In this document: positions 43,560-51,277 of the stretch, piece by piece
Layout: every line of letters starts with the position of its first letter
Position numbering within the stretch: the stretch's first letter is position 1
Assembly (NCBI RefSeq): GCF_036010665.1
Contig: NZ_CP108581.1
Span: 813,501-877,500, forward strand
Direction: 5' to 3'
Length of the DNA: 64,000 nucleotides
DNA from: Microbispora sp. NBC_01189
GTDB lineage: Bacteria > Actinomycetota > Actinomycetes > Streptosporangiales > Streptosporangiaceae
Program-made: the position numbers and the translations under genes
The notes under the pieces: generated by a model
Databases searched by the model: none
The model's input: only the letters and a program-made list of their open reading frames with translations
Told to the model about the DNA's origin: nothing

Positions 43560-43796
43560 ATGCGGGGCCTGCTGGCCCTGGGGCCGTCAACCGGGCAGAG
43601 TCGGGACGCCGACTTCATCTGGTCCGTGGCCGACCTGCTGCGCGGTGACTACCGCCAGTCGGAGTACGGCAAGGTCATCCTGCCGTTCACCGTACTGCAC
43701 CGGCTCGACTGCGTGCTGGAATTCACCAAGGAAGCGGTTCTGGCGCTCGCCCTCGTGGCCGGTTCGGGCCACCGATTGAGCAATATGGAGCGTTGA
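43560..43796 (+). pseudogene. hsdM: Fragment of a type I restriction methylase gene (HsdM N-terminus)
   Basis: The segment [20 protein letters not shown] then [20 protein letters not shown] and TKEAVLALA is the N-terminal helical region of HsdM, the methylation subunit of type I restriction-modification systems. The frame stops after about 80 residues, before the SAM-binding domain, and no hsdS or hsdR is present. It is a truncated remnant lying directly behind the right repeat copy. Confidence 0.8.
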
Positions 43797-43862
43797 CTGG
43801 ACTGATCTTCTGGCTGACCCTGCTTGAGGAATTCCCACTCCCCCTCACAGCAAGGGAGCGCC

Positions 43863-44429
43863 ATGCCCCACATCGCCCTCGGCTCCGACGCACCGGGAAT
43901 CCGCGGCCTGTTCGACTTCCGCCCTGAGACCGCGCATCCGCTCAACGCGCTGGTGGAGGTACTGCTGCGCGGCGACAACACGCTGACACGCGGTGAGCGC
44001 GAACTGATCGCGGCGTACGTCTCCTCGCTCAACGCCTGCCGCTACTGCTTCTCCTCCCACGCCGCGTACGCGGCGGAGCAACTTCCGGAGGGCATGCTCC
44101 TGGTCGATCAGGTGAGAAGGGACCCGGACACGGCGCCGATCTCACCCAAGCTCCGGGCCCTGCTGCGCATCGCGGCCGGCGTACAACGCGGCGGGCGCGA
44201 GGTCACCGGAGAGGACGTGGCCGCCGCGCGCGCCGAGGGCGCCACCGATGTGGAGATCCACGACACCGTGCTGATCGCCGCCGCGTTCTGCATGTTCAAC
44301 CGGTACGTCGACGGCCTGGCCACGGTCGCTCCCAACGACCCGGAACTGTACGCCGCCCGGGCCCGGCGCATCGCCGACGTCGGCTACCTGGCCCTGCTCG
44401 CCGAGACCCAGCTCCCCCGGCGGTCCTGA
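43863..44429 (+). CDS. AhpD-like peroxidase-related protein, copy 1
   Basis: 188 residues beginning MPHIALGSDAPGIRGLFDFR. The redox motif is C59-RY-C62 with His66 (LNACRYCFSSHAAYA), and the second half (GATDVEIHDTVLIAAAFCMF) is typical of peroxidase-related carboxymuconolactone decarboxylase proteins. AAGGGAG precedes the ATG. It is followed after 105 bp by a polytopic membrane protein. A close paralog lies 3.8 kb downstream. Confidence 0.88.
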   Translation: MPHIALGSDAPGIRGLFDFRPETAHPLNALVEVLLRGDNTLTRGERELIAAYVSSLNACRYCFSSHAAYAAEQLPEGMLLVDQVRRDPDTAPISPKLRALLRIAAGVQRGGREVTGEDVAAARAEGATDVEIHDTVLIAAAFCMFNRYVDGLATVAPNDPELYAARARRIADVGYLALLAETQLPRRS

Positions 44430-44534
44430 CCCCCCTTCGCGTTCGCCAGCGCCAAACCGGGCCGACGGCACGCTCGCCCGCCCCACGCCCGGCCATCGCA
44501 CCGCCCCGCGTCATCGACTGGTGAAAGGTGTCCC

Positions 44535-45527
44535 ATGGCTCGGACCGTCCCCCTCCCCATCCCCCAGTCCGGCATCCACCCCGCCGACGTCCCCCCGCGC
44601 CGCGGGCTGATCATCGTGCTGAGCGTGCTGGCCGGTGCTCTGATCGCCGCGCTGTGGTCGTTCCGCTTCGTGGACAGCGTCATCGGCGACAACGTGGCCA
44701 ACACGCTGCTCGGGCACGACGCCAAGCACACGGAGATCGCCGGCCTCGTCGCCGGCACCGTCTTCGCCTTCGTCTCCGGCCTGGCCGGGACCTTCACCGC
44801 GTGCAACATCGCCGTGTTCGGCGCGATCGCGCCCCTGGCCCAGGCCCAGCGCCCCGCCCAGGCCGACGCGGACGCCTCGGACAGGGTGGCGACGCGAGCG
44901 GACGGCGGCGTCTCGCCGCGGGCGGCTCTGCGGCCGCTCAGCCGGCTCGTGCTCGGCATGGTCGTCGTCTCCGCGGCGTACGGCGCGATCGGGGCGCTGG
45001 CCGGCGAGCGGTTGCCCCAGTTGTCGACGGCGCAACCGGCCTCCGGCCTCCCGCCCCGGCTGATCCAGGCATCGGTGGTCTTCGGGCTGATCGGCCTGGC
45101 CTTCGGCTATCTCGGCCTGGCCGCCCTGCGCGTCGTACCCGACCCGTTCGCGCGCCTGTCCCAGCGGTTCCCGCACGCCCGGCTCGTCGTGGTCGGCGCG
45201 CTGATCGGCGGGTTCCTCACCGGGCGGCCGTTCCCGCTGTTCCACAAGCTGTTCGAGTACGCGGCGGAGACGCACAATCCGTTCTACGGAGCGGCCGTGT
45301 TCGTGCTGCAGTCGCTCGGCAACATCACGCTGATGGCCCTGCTCTTCGCCGTGCTCGTGTACGCGACCAGGGGCCGCTTCACCCGGTGGCTCACGGCTCG
45401 TCCGGCGCGGGTGGCGACGATCACGGCCGTGGCCTTCCTCGTGGTCGGCGCCTTCACGTTCCTCTACTGGGACGTCCGCCTGCCCGCCATGTTCGGCTAC
45501 GGCTGGTTCCCGACGGCCTCCTGGTAG
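44535..45527 (+). CDS. Polytopic membrane protein, distantly CcdA/DsbD-like
   Basis: 330 residues with about seven to eight helices. GLVAGTVFAFVSGLAGTFTA then CNIAVFGAIAPL places a single Cys after a helix in the manner of CcdA/DsbD thiol transporters, but the usual second Cys-Pro site is not clear. A cytoplasmic loop rich in Ala/Asp/Arg follows helix 3. Located behind an AhpD-like gene, it may move electrons or a thiol substrate for it; this is inference. ATG start with GTGAAAGGTG in front. Confidence 0.7.
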   Translation: MARTVPLPIPQSGIHPADVPPRRGLIIVLSVLAGALIAALWSFRFVDSVIGDNVANTLLGHDAKHTEIAGLVAGTVFAFVSGLAGTFTACNIAVFGAIAPLAQAQRPAQADADASDRVATRADGGVSPRAALRPLSRLVLGMVVVSAAYGAIGALAGERLPQLSTAQPASGLPPRLIQASVVFGLIGLAFGYLGLAALRVVPDPFARLSQRFPHARLVVVGALIGGFLTGRPFPLFHKLFEYAAETHNPFYGAAVFVLQSLGNITLMALLFAVLVYATRGRFTRWLTARPARVATITAVAFLVVGAFTFLYWDVRLPAMFGYGWFPTASW

Positions 45528-45664
45528 CGAGACCCTGCCGATCTCGGCCCGATCGTGATCGGCAGGGCGGCGGCGTCGGGACTGCGTCCAAGGGGCGCGT
45601 GTTGCGGGTACGACCTATGCCGTACCCGCTGTCGAGCGGTCGCGGACCCGACCCCTGCCGGCCG

Positions 45665-45778
45665 TCAGCCGGGTGAAGTCGGCGGGGTCTCCACGACGCC
45701 GAGGGCGGCCAGGCCGATGAGGTGCATTGCGGCGCTGCGGGTCTCGGCGAGCGTCAGTTCGACGTCGTTACCGGTCAT
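45665..45778 (-). CDS. Tiny protein of 37 residues, coupled to the upstream small gene
   Basis: Starts MTGNDVELTLAETRSAAMHL and ends VVETPPTSPG. Its ATG overlaps the stop of the 72-residue gene (ATGA) and the frame has high third-position GC, supporting translation. It is probably a helical peptide. It belongs with the divergent XRE-DUF397 module by position. Confidence 0.55.
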   Translation of the reverse strand: MTGNDVELTLAETRSAAMHLIGLAALGVVETPPTSPG

Positions 45779-45993
45779 AGTGTCACCGCCATCTCGGCGA
45801 TGCTCTCCTGCTGGGCGATGGCCTGGCAGAGTTCGCGCAGGTCGTCGCCGTCGACGGTCCGGCAGGCGCCCGCCTCCTCGGCGGCCGGAGGGAAAGGCTG
45901 CTCGCGACTGGCCCACAGCCGCCCGGCGTCGCTTCTCATGATCCGCCACCCGGCGAACTCCGTACCGGGCACGGTAGCCCTATCGTTGGGCAT
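45775..45993 (-). CDS. Small protein of 72 residues beside the XRE-DUF397 module
   Basis: Starts MPNDRATVPGTEFAGWRIMR; GGAGGT about 8 nt before the ATG decides this start. WRIMRSDAGRLWASREQPFP followed by CRTVDGDDLRELCQAIAQQE recalls short orphan proteins commonly encoded next to XRE-DUF397 pairs in actinomycetes, with no known activity. It diverges from the XRE gene across a 340-bp regulatory gap. Confidence 0.7.
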   Translation of the reverse strand: MPNDRATVPGTEFAGWRIMRSDAGRLWASREQPFPPAAEEAGACRTVDGDDLRELCQAIAQQESIAEMAVTL

Positions 45994-46272
45994 AGTCAGG
46001 ACCTCCATCCTGATCAGGACCCGTCCGATCGTGTGCAGCGGGCGGGCGGGTCCGCGTTTCGTATCACCTATGTGCAGGTGAGAGCGTCGGCAGCCGGGTG
46101 GCACCGACGGGACGACGATCCGCAAGGTGCGTAAACCCCGGTTGGATCGCGATGGGCTTCCTTAGCGGAGCGATGGGTGACCGCGCCTGGGGACAAGGTG
46201 TTCAGCGCACCCCCGTCCGTTCTCCTCTGTCATGATTTCCTTACGGATAGTAGCGGTACCATTGGCATCATG

Positions 46273-46289
46273 ACTCGCACAGTGCGAGT
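46273..46289. promoter_or_regulatory. Palindromic candidate operator before the XRE gene
   Basis: ACTCGCAC-A-GTGCGAGT, a perfect 17-bp inverted repeat 46 bp upstream of the XRE start. It overlaps a second dyad, GCACAGT ... ACTGTGC (46278-46304). Otherwise the 340-bp gap between the two divergent genes shows only presumed promoters. Confidence 0.5.
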
Positions 46290-46334
46290 TGGCAAGGAAC
46301 TGTGCCTACTTACCCCCGACGAGACTGAGGCACC

Positions 46335-47180
46335 ATGACGCGAAGCCCCACTGTCCGCCACCGCCGCCTTGGCCGCGAGCTTCGGCGACTACGCGAGCAG
46401 GCGGGCCTCTCGCCAGAGGTGGCAGCTCGCCACCTCGGCTGGAGCCGATCCAAGCTCAACCGAGTCGAGAACGCGCGACTGCTGCCGAGCGCGGCCGATA
46501 TCGGCAATGCCTGCGATCTGTACGGCGTGGACGACACCGGGAAGGCCGGGCTGGTCCAGCTCGGCAAGGACGCCGGCAAACGAGGGTGGTGGACCGCCTA
46601 CAGCGACGTCTTCACCGGCTCCTACATCGCGCTTGAGACCGAGGCGACCGCTATCCATACGTGGGAGCCGATCCTCGTACCTGGCCTATTGCAGAGCGAG
46701 GGTTACGCCCGCGAGATCATCTGTGCGGCAAGACCGGAGCTGACCGCCGAGGAAGTGGACCGGCACGTGGATGCCCGGATGGCACGGAAAATCAACCTGG
46801 TGGGGTCGCGAGCGCCGACGCTCCACATCCTTGTCGACGAACACGTGCTACGCCGCCCCGTCGGAGCACCAGGCGTCATGGCTCGCCAGCTTGACGACAT
46901 CCTTCGAGCCGCGACCTGGCCCAACGTCACGATCCAGGTCCTCCCGTTGACAGCCGGTGCTCATGGCGGTGTGGAAGGCGCCTTTTCGGTGCTGAGTTTC
47001 GACGATGAGGACCCGGATGTCGGGTACGTCGAAGGACCAGCCGGTGATGTGTACGTCGAAGCGGCCGATCAGGTGCGGCGGCTTATGCTGATGTTCGAAC
47101 GTCTTGTCAGCATCTGTCTGTCCCCTGAGAAGTCCGCAGAGCTCATTGCCGCGGCGAGGAGTGAGCATGATCTCCCCTGA
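46335..47180 (+). CDS. XRE-type regulator with DUF5753 domain
   Basis: 281 residues. Helix-turn-helix around RLREQAGLSPEVAARHLGWS (about 18-37), then the DUF5753 region (WWTAYSDVFTGSYIALETEA, WEPILVPGLLQSEGYARE, then VLPLTAGAHGGVEGAFSVLS and VGYVEGPAGDVYVE). Such proteins are very common in streptomycetes and relatives, usually followed by a DUF397 protein that modulates them; BldB-like developmental roles are known for some. Overlaps the DUF397 gene by 14 bp. Confidence 0.92.
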   Translation: MTRSPTVRHRRLGRELRRLREQAGLSPEVAARHLGWSRSKLNRVENARLLPSAADIGNACDLYGVDDTGKAGLVQLGKDAGKRGWWTAYSDVFTGSYIALETEATAIHTWEPILVPGLLQSEGYAREIICAARPELTAEEVDRHVDARMARKINLVGSRAPTLHILVDEHVLRRPVGAPGVMARQLDDILRAATWPNVTIQVLPLTAGAHGGVEGAFSVLSFDDEDPDVGYVEGPAGDVYVEAADQVRRLMLMFERLVSICLSPEKSAELIAAARSEHDLP

Positions 47181-47373
47181 TCTGTCCGATGCCGAATTCC
47201 GCAAGTCCAGTTTCAGTGGTGGCGGCAACAACTGTGTCGAGGTGGCCACGGGTCTGCCGGGGACTATAGCCATACGGGACAGCAAGGACCGTTCAGGCCC
47301 GGTGCTGGCCTTCACGCCGGGCGAGTGGAGCGCCTTCATCGCCGGCGTGAAGAGCGGCGAGTTCGAGGTCTGA
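47167..47373 (+). CDS. DUF397 protein, partner of the XRE regulator
   Basis: 68 residues: DLSDAEFRKSSFSGGGNNCV, EVATGLPGTIAIRDSKD and LAFTPGEWSAFIAGVKSGEF are the standard DUF397 blocks. GAGGAG inside the XRE 3' end is its ribosome site. The pair behaves like an antagonist-regulator or toxin-antitoxin-like set in other actinomycetes. Confidence 0.93.
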   Translation: MISPDLSDAEFRKSSFSGGGNNCVEVATGLPGTIAIRDSKDRSGPVLAFTPGEWSAFIAGVKSGEFEV

Positions 47374-47448
47374 CTGCCCCGGCTGTCGCGCTCGGAAAGC
47401 CGCGAGCCCGGGACCCCTCCCCCGGAGGGACCTTCCCGGGCTCACTTC

Positions 47449-47667
47449 CTACCGCTCCGAGAAGCGGCGGCATTGTCGCTGAAGGTAATCGCTTCGTCGC
47501 TCATCGATCTGTAGGTGAATGCGGGGTTCGGGATCGCCGCAACCGAGGACGAGGCCGAGCCACAACTGTTGGGGGAGCCCCTCCGGGGGGATGGCGTGCA
47601 GGTCGACGGCCTGAATCCAGGCGTTGTGGATACGCCCGGAGCGAGGCTCATCGGCGTGGTCGCTCAT
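47449..47667 (-). CDS. Hypothetical protein of 72 residues
   Basis: Starts MSDHADEPRSGRIHNAWIQA and ends YLQRQCRRFSER. Codon use is moderately biased to G/C in the third position and the composition is reasonable for a soluble protein. It starts exactly where the plus-strand TPR relic starts, so one of the two may be spurious. Unrecognised. Confidence 0.4.
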   Translation of the reverse strand: MSDHADEPRSGRIHNAWIQAVDLHAIPPEGLPQQLWLGLVLGCGDPEPRIHLQIDERRSDYLQRQCRRFSER

Positions 47668-48107
47668 GCAACTGCTGCTCGCCCTGCGGATGGACCTCGC
47701 GAACGCACGTTTCGTGGCGCGCGACTACGCGGCAGCGCTGAGCGACTTCGACGAGGTGCTTCCCACACTCGCGGAGGTGCTCGGAGCGCGACACCCCGCG
47801 GTGCTGGACTGCCGATACAACCAGGCGTTGAGCAACGCCGCGCTCAGCCAGAACGAGGTCGCGCTGCGTCAGATGACGAGCCTGCTCGCCGACGTCCAGG
47901 CGGCCCGGGGCGAATCCGATCTCCTCGCCCTACTGCTCCGCCGAGAGATCGCGGCGCTGCTGATCAAGCTGGGAGAACGTGCGGCAGGCCGGCGTGTTCC
48001 TGCGCGGGTTGCTCCCCGAGATGGACGCGATCCTGGGCCGGGACCACCCGGAGACCCAGCAGGCTCGAATTCTGCTGGAGAACCTGGATCAGCTCGGCAG
48101 CGGCTGA
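47666..48107 (+). pseudogene. Truncated, frameshifted TPR-protein remnant
   Basis: The frame DLANARFVARDYAAALSDFD followed by EVLPTLAEVLGARHPAVLDC is a TPR repeat region of the kind found at the C-terminus of some actinomycete kinases and regulators. Around 47975 a one-base shift is needed to continue into VRQAGVFLRGLLPEMDAILG, then RDHPETQQARILLENLDQLG and stop. No N-terminal domain precedes it. It is therefore a decayed 3' fragment. Confidence 0.6.
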
Positions 48108-48263
48108 CCTGACCTGCCGCCGGCCGTCGCCGCAGATGGCGAGGGCGTCGTCGGTGCCGGCTGGGGTTCGGGAGAGCACGCGGGAAGTAGTCGCGGGCCG
48201 CTGTGCCGTCCGACGCTGCTGGGAGAGCGCCTGTTCCTCATCCGCCGGCAAAGGAGAGCGGTT

Positions 48264-48827
48264 ATGCCTCACATCACCCTGGGGTCGGACGCACCGGGAA
48301 TCCGCGGTCTCTTCGAGTTCCGCCCCGAGACCGCACGTCCGCTCAAAGCGCTCGCGGAGACACTGCTTCGTGGTGAGAGCACCCTTTCGCGGGGCGACCG
48401 GGAGCTGATCGCGGCGTACGTGTCGGCGCTGAACGAGTGCCGCTTCTGCTACTCCTCCCACGCCGCCTTCGCGGCCGCGCAACTGCCGGAGGGGATGACG
48501 CTGGTCGAGCAGGTGCGGCGGAACCCGGCGTCGGCCCCGATCCCGGGCAAGCTGCGGGCCCTGCTGGGCATCGCCGCGGCCGTCCAGCGCGGCGGGCGCG
48601 AGGTCGGCGAGCAGGAGGTGGCTGCGGCGCGGGCCGAGGGCGCCACCGATGTGGAGATCCACGACACCGTGCTCATCGCCGCGGCCTTCTGCATGTTCAA
48701 CCGCTACGTCGACGGCCTCGCCACTGTCGCGCCCGACGACCTCGACGGGTACGCCGCCATGGCCGAGTGGATCGTCTCGGAGGGCTACGTGGCCGAGCCG
48801 CCCAAGGTGGAGACCGCGCACCCCTGA
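48264..48827 (+). CDS. AhpD-like peroxidase-related protein, copy 2
   Basis: 187 residues, MPHITLGSDAPGIRGLFEFR at the start, redox motif NECRFCYSSHAAFA and the same GATDVEIHDTVLIAAAFCMF block as copy 1. The two copies are about 75-80% identical by eye and diverge mainly at the C-terminus. GGAGAGCGGTT precedes the ATG. Unlike copy 1 it has no membrane protein behind it. Confidence 0.88.
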   Translation: MPHITLGSDAPGIRGLFEFRPETARPLKALAETLLRGESTLSRGDRELIAAYVSALNECRFCYSSHAAFAAAQLPEGMTLVEQVRRNPASAPIPGKLRALLGIAAAVQRGGREVGEQEVAAARAEGATDVEIHDTVLIAAAFCMFNRYVDGLATVAPDDLDGYAAMAEWIVSEGYVAEPPKVETAHP

Positions 48828-48978
48828 CGGGTCACAGCCCCAGCGCACGTGTTCGATCAAACACAATTCGGCAAGCAGGCCTACCGCACGAGCGGATCGG
48901 TGGCCGCCTCAGTTCTCTGTCGGCTCCCCTGTCACGACCGCCCCCGTGGCGTACGCCCGATGCGGCAGGATGGGATCC

Positions 48979-49413
48979 GTGACGCCTTCCCCAGCGGTCG
49001 TCCAGCCGGACCGGGAACTCGTCGAAGAGATCCTGGACGAGCTGGACATCGAGCACACGATAGACACAGAGGGCGACCTGGCGATCTCCACCGCCCACCT
49101 CACCATCTTCTTCCTGTTCGGCAAGGAGGGAGACCTGTTCACAGTCCGCACCTTCTACGACAGGCCCTACTCGGTGGACGAGAAGCCGATGCTGCTCACG
49201 GCGCTCAACGAGTGGAACGCCGACACCATGTGGCCGAAGGTCTACACCTTCACCCAGGACAACGGCGCCCTCCGGCTGGTCGGAGACTCCCAGCTCTACA
49301 TCGGCGCCGGAGTGACCAGGGAGCACCTTAGCACCGTGATCGCCCACTGGGTCAGGTTCTCGATCAAATTCTACCGCTGGCTCACCGGCCGGATCGCCTT
49401 CGAGACCGGCTGA
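48979..49413 (+). CDS. YbjN-domain protein
   Basis: 144 residues from the GTG at VTPSPAVVQPDRELVEEILD; an in-frame ATG three codons earlier lacks a spaced ribosome site. The YbjN/chaperone-like fold shows in FGKEGDLFTVRTFYDRPYSV, LNEWNADTMWPKVYTFTQDN and RLVGDSQLYIGAGVTREHL, with the typical FYRWLTGR end. YbjN proteins are small cytoplasmic proteins of unclear role, related to type III secretion chaperones. Convergent with the NADP oxidoreductase gene at 8 bp. Confidence 0.85.
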   Translation: MTPSPAVVQPDRELVEEILDELDIEHTIDTEGDLAISTAHLTIFFLFGKEGDLFTVRTFYDRPYSVDEKPMLLTALNEWNADTMWPKVYTFTQDNGALRLVGDSQLYIGAGVTREHLSTVIAHWVRFSIKFYRWLTGRIAFETG

Positions 49414-49420
49414 CCGGCGC

Positions 49421-50047
49421 TCAGGCCTCGGCGAGGGCGGCGCGCAGCTCGGCGATGGTGAGACGCGGGCCGTAGGCGGGCCTGTCCCGCTGGAACCGGC
49501 GTCCCTCGGCGAGTGGGCCGGCGTCGACCACGTCGAAGCCGAAGGAGTCGATGAGCTCGGCCACCTGCTTCTTCGCCTCGGCGTCGTCGCCCGCGATGGG
49601 CAGCGCCCGCCGATTCTCCGCGCCGGCGGGCAGGCCCTGCTCGGCCAGGTGGATGTGGCTGATGGAGTTGAAGGCCTTCACGACGCGGGCCTCCGGCAGG
49701 TGCGCGGCGAGCACCTCGCTGTCGCTGGTCTCACCCGAGTCGATCTCGGGGAAACGGCCGTCCCGCTCGAAGTAGTAGTTGTTCGTGTCGATCACCGTCT
49801 TGCCCTTCAGCGGCTCGACCGGGACCTCCCGGTAACGCCCGAAGGGAATCGTGACGACGACGATGTCGCCCGCCGCCGCGGCCTCGGCCGGGGTGGCGGC
49901 ACGCGCGTCCGGGCCCAGCCGGGCCGCGAGTTCGGATAGCGTCTGGGGCCCGCGGGAGTTGCTCAGCACCACTGAGTGGCCGGCGTCGACCGCCAGTTTC
50001 GCCAGGGTGCCGCCGATGTTCCCGCTGCCGATGAATCCGATGACCAT
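49421..50047 (-). CDS. NADP-dependent oxidoreductase, F420H2:NADP reductase-like
   Basis: 208 residues. Rossmann motif IGFIGSGNIGGTLAKLAVDA at the start, SNSRGPQTL for NADP phosphate, DIVVVTIPFGRYREVP, and KTVIDTNNYYFERDG. This NAD-binding-2 family includes F420-dependent NADP reductases and short dinucleotide-binding proteins; actinomycetes commonly have several. The start is placed at the ATG that gives the canonical first strand; the open frame continues upstream but is not coding-like. Confidence 0.88.
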   Translation of the reverse strand: MVIGFIGSGNIGGTLAKLAVDAGHSVVLSNSRGPQTLSELAARLGPDARAATPAEAAAAGDIVVVTIPFGRYREVPVEPLKGKTVIDTNNYYFERDGRFPEIDSGETSDSEVLAAHLPEARVVKAFNSISHIHLAEQGLPAGAENRRALPIAGDDAEAKKQVAELIDSFGFDVVDAGPLAEGRRFQRDRPAYGPRLTIAELRAALAEA

Positions 50048-50176
50048 GGCTGCGGCAACACGGGAACCACCGGTGTCATTCCCGGCCGGCGTGTCCCGTA
50101 GGACGACGGCTCGCTCCTGCCCACGCAACGGTCCCGGGCGGGGGATGCCTCCCACGCGGACCCGGGTGGGTGACAC

Positions 50177-50242
50177 CAAGGCAGCGATTTCGACGTCCTG
50201 AATCGCGGCCGGGTCCTCACCGCGCTCCTACGCGGCCTGTGC
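50177..50242 (-). pseudogene. Short nrdJ-like relic
   Basis: On the minus strand, after an in-frame stop codon, the translation ERGEDPAAIQDVEIAALV closely follows QRGEEPAAIQDLDTAALA in the C-terminal region of the NrdJ protein encoded in this window. About three quarters of some 66 bases match. The rest of the 520-bp gap between the oxidoreductase and the next gene holds no gene I can support. Confidence 0.45.
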
Positions 50243-50565
50243 GGGAATCGGGGCTGGAGCATTTGGACGCGCTATCCATAGTTGCCCACTGCGACGGTCA
50301 GGCTTTTCGAGGAGTTTCCGCGGCCATCAGAAGGGAATTGCAACCACAAGACTCAGGTGTTTCAGCACCGACGACTACTTGTGGCGGCGATTGAGTGATG
50401 CTAGTGAGCACTGTCTCAGCCCCATGTCCGGGCCAATCCGCGCGTATGTGTGCCTCATGCCGGTGACCTGGACAAGCCACCTCGCTGTCGCGTCCTCCCA
50501 CAACCGCCGAAGCCGATAAAGTGGCTTCTTCCTCCCCAATCCGTCTCGCCTGTCCTGGAGCTACC

Positions 50566-51141
50566 TTGACAGCCAATATCACAGCCCTTGTTACCTCCCT
50601 GATCGCTGTAGTCGGAGCTGTAGTGACGTCCCTCTACTCCCAGCGGACGGCACTGCGGAGCAGGCAGCAGGAGTTCGAACTGGGTAGAGCCCAGCGGCAG
50701 GAAGAGCACGAGCGCGCCCAACGCAAGGCGGTGCTTGAGCAACGGCGCGCATGCTACGTGGCGCTGAACGTCGCCATCAGAAGGCATCGCGCAGCCATCG
50801 TCGACTTCCTGCACGCCATACAGCGTGGGCAAGTCGACGATGACGTACGGGACGAACTCGAAGAATCGCGGCGGCTGTACATCGAAAGACACGCGGAAGC
50901 GCAGATGACGGCTCCCGACGACGTCCTAAGCGCCGCAGGCGCCGTGCGAGAACACCTAAGTACCTGGTTCGGGCTGGCCAAGCGGCTGGAATCCGGAGCA
51001 ACGCGGGAAGGCGACTCTCTGGAGGCGGCCTTCATACATGGCGACCAGTTCTGGAATCAGAACAAGCGCCTTCGCTCAATGATGCGTGCCGACCTGGGTG
51101 TCCCGAAATCGAGCGGCGACCAGGATGACGATCGCGTGTGA
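50566..51141 (+). CDS. Membrane-anchored coiled-coil protein, unknown
   Basis: 191 residues from a TTG preceded by GGAGCTACC; an upstream in-frame GTG lacks such a site. One N-terminal helix (ITALVTSLIAVVGAVVTSLY) is followed by a charged coiled-coil segment (RSRQQEFELGRAQRQEEHER) and a helical region to a hydrophilic end (SSGDQDDDRV). Lower GC than its neighbours. Proteins of this plan are frequent and uncharacterised in actinomycetes. It stands alone between the relic region and the GH30 terminator. Confidence 0.65.
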   Translation: MTANITALVTSLIAVVGAVVTSLYSQRTALRSRQQEFELGRAQRQEEHERAQRKAVLEQRRACYVALNVAIRRHRAAIVDFLHAIQRGQVDDDVRDELEESRRLYIERHAEAQMTAPDDVLSAAGAVREHLSTWFGLAKRLESGATREGDSLEAAFIHGDQFWNQNKRLRSMMRADLGVPKSSGDQDDDRV

Positions 51142-51199
51142 ATCGACTGCTTTCGGCGCAGTGACAGATTCGCTTCCAACCGGCCCGCTGAACGCATAA

Positions 51200-51235
51200 G
51201 CCGAGGAGCGGCGGGCTCTCCCGCCACCCCTCGGC
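51200..51235. terminator. Two-part stem-loop between convergent genes
   Basis: GCCGAGG / CCTCGGC outer stem and GGCGGG / CCCGCC inner stem around a 4-nt loop. It lies between the membrane coiled-coil gene and the GH30 gene and can serve both. Confidence 0.7.
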
Positions 51236-51277
51236 GAGCAGTGCTCATGGCGCTACGCGCCAATTACGCGGGGCGGC

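Noticed and set aside
42015..43560. Prophage or transposon around the PIN module
   Set aside because: No integrase, transposase or terminal inverted repeats were seen; only the imperfect direct repeat supports mobility.
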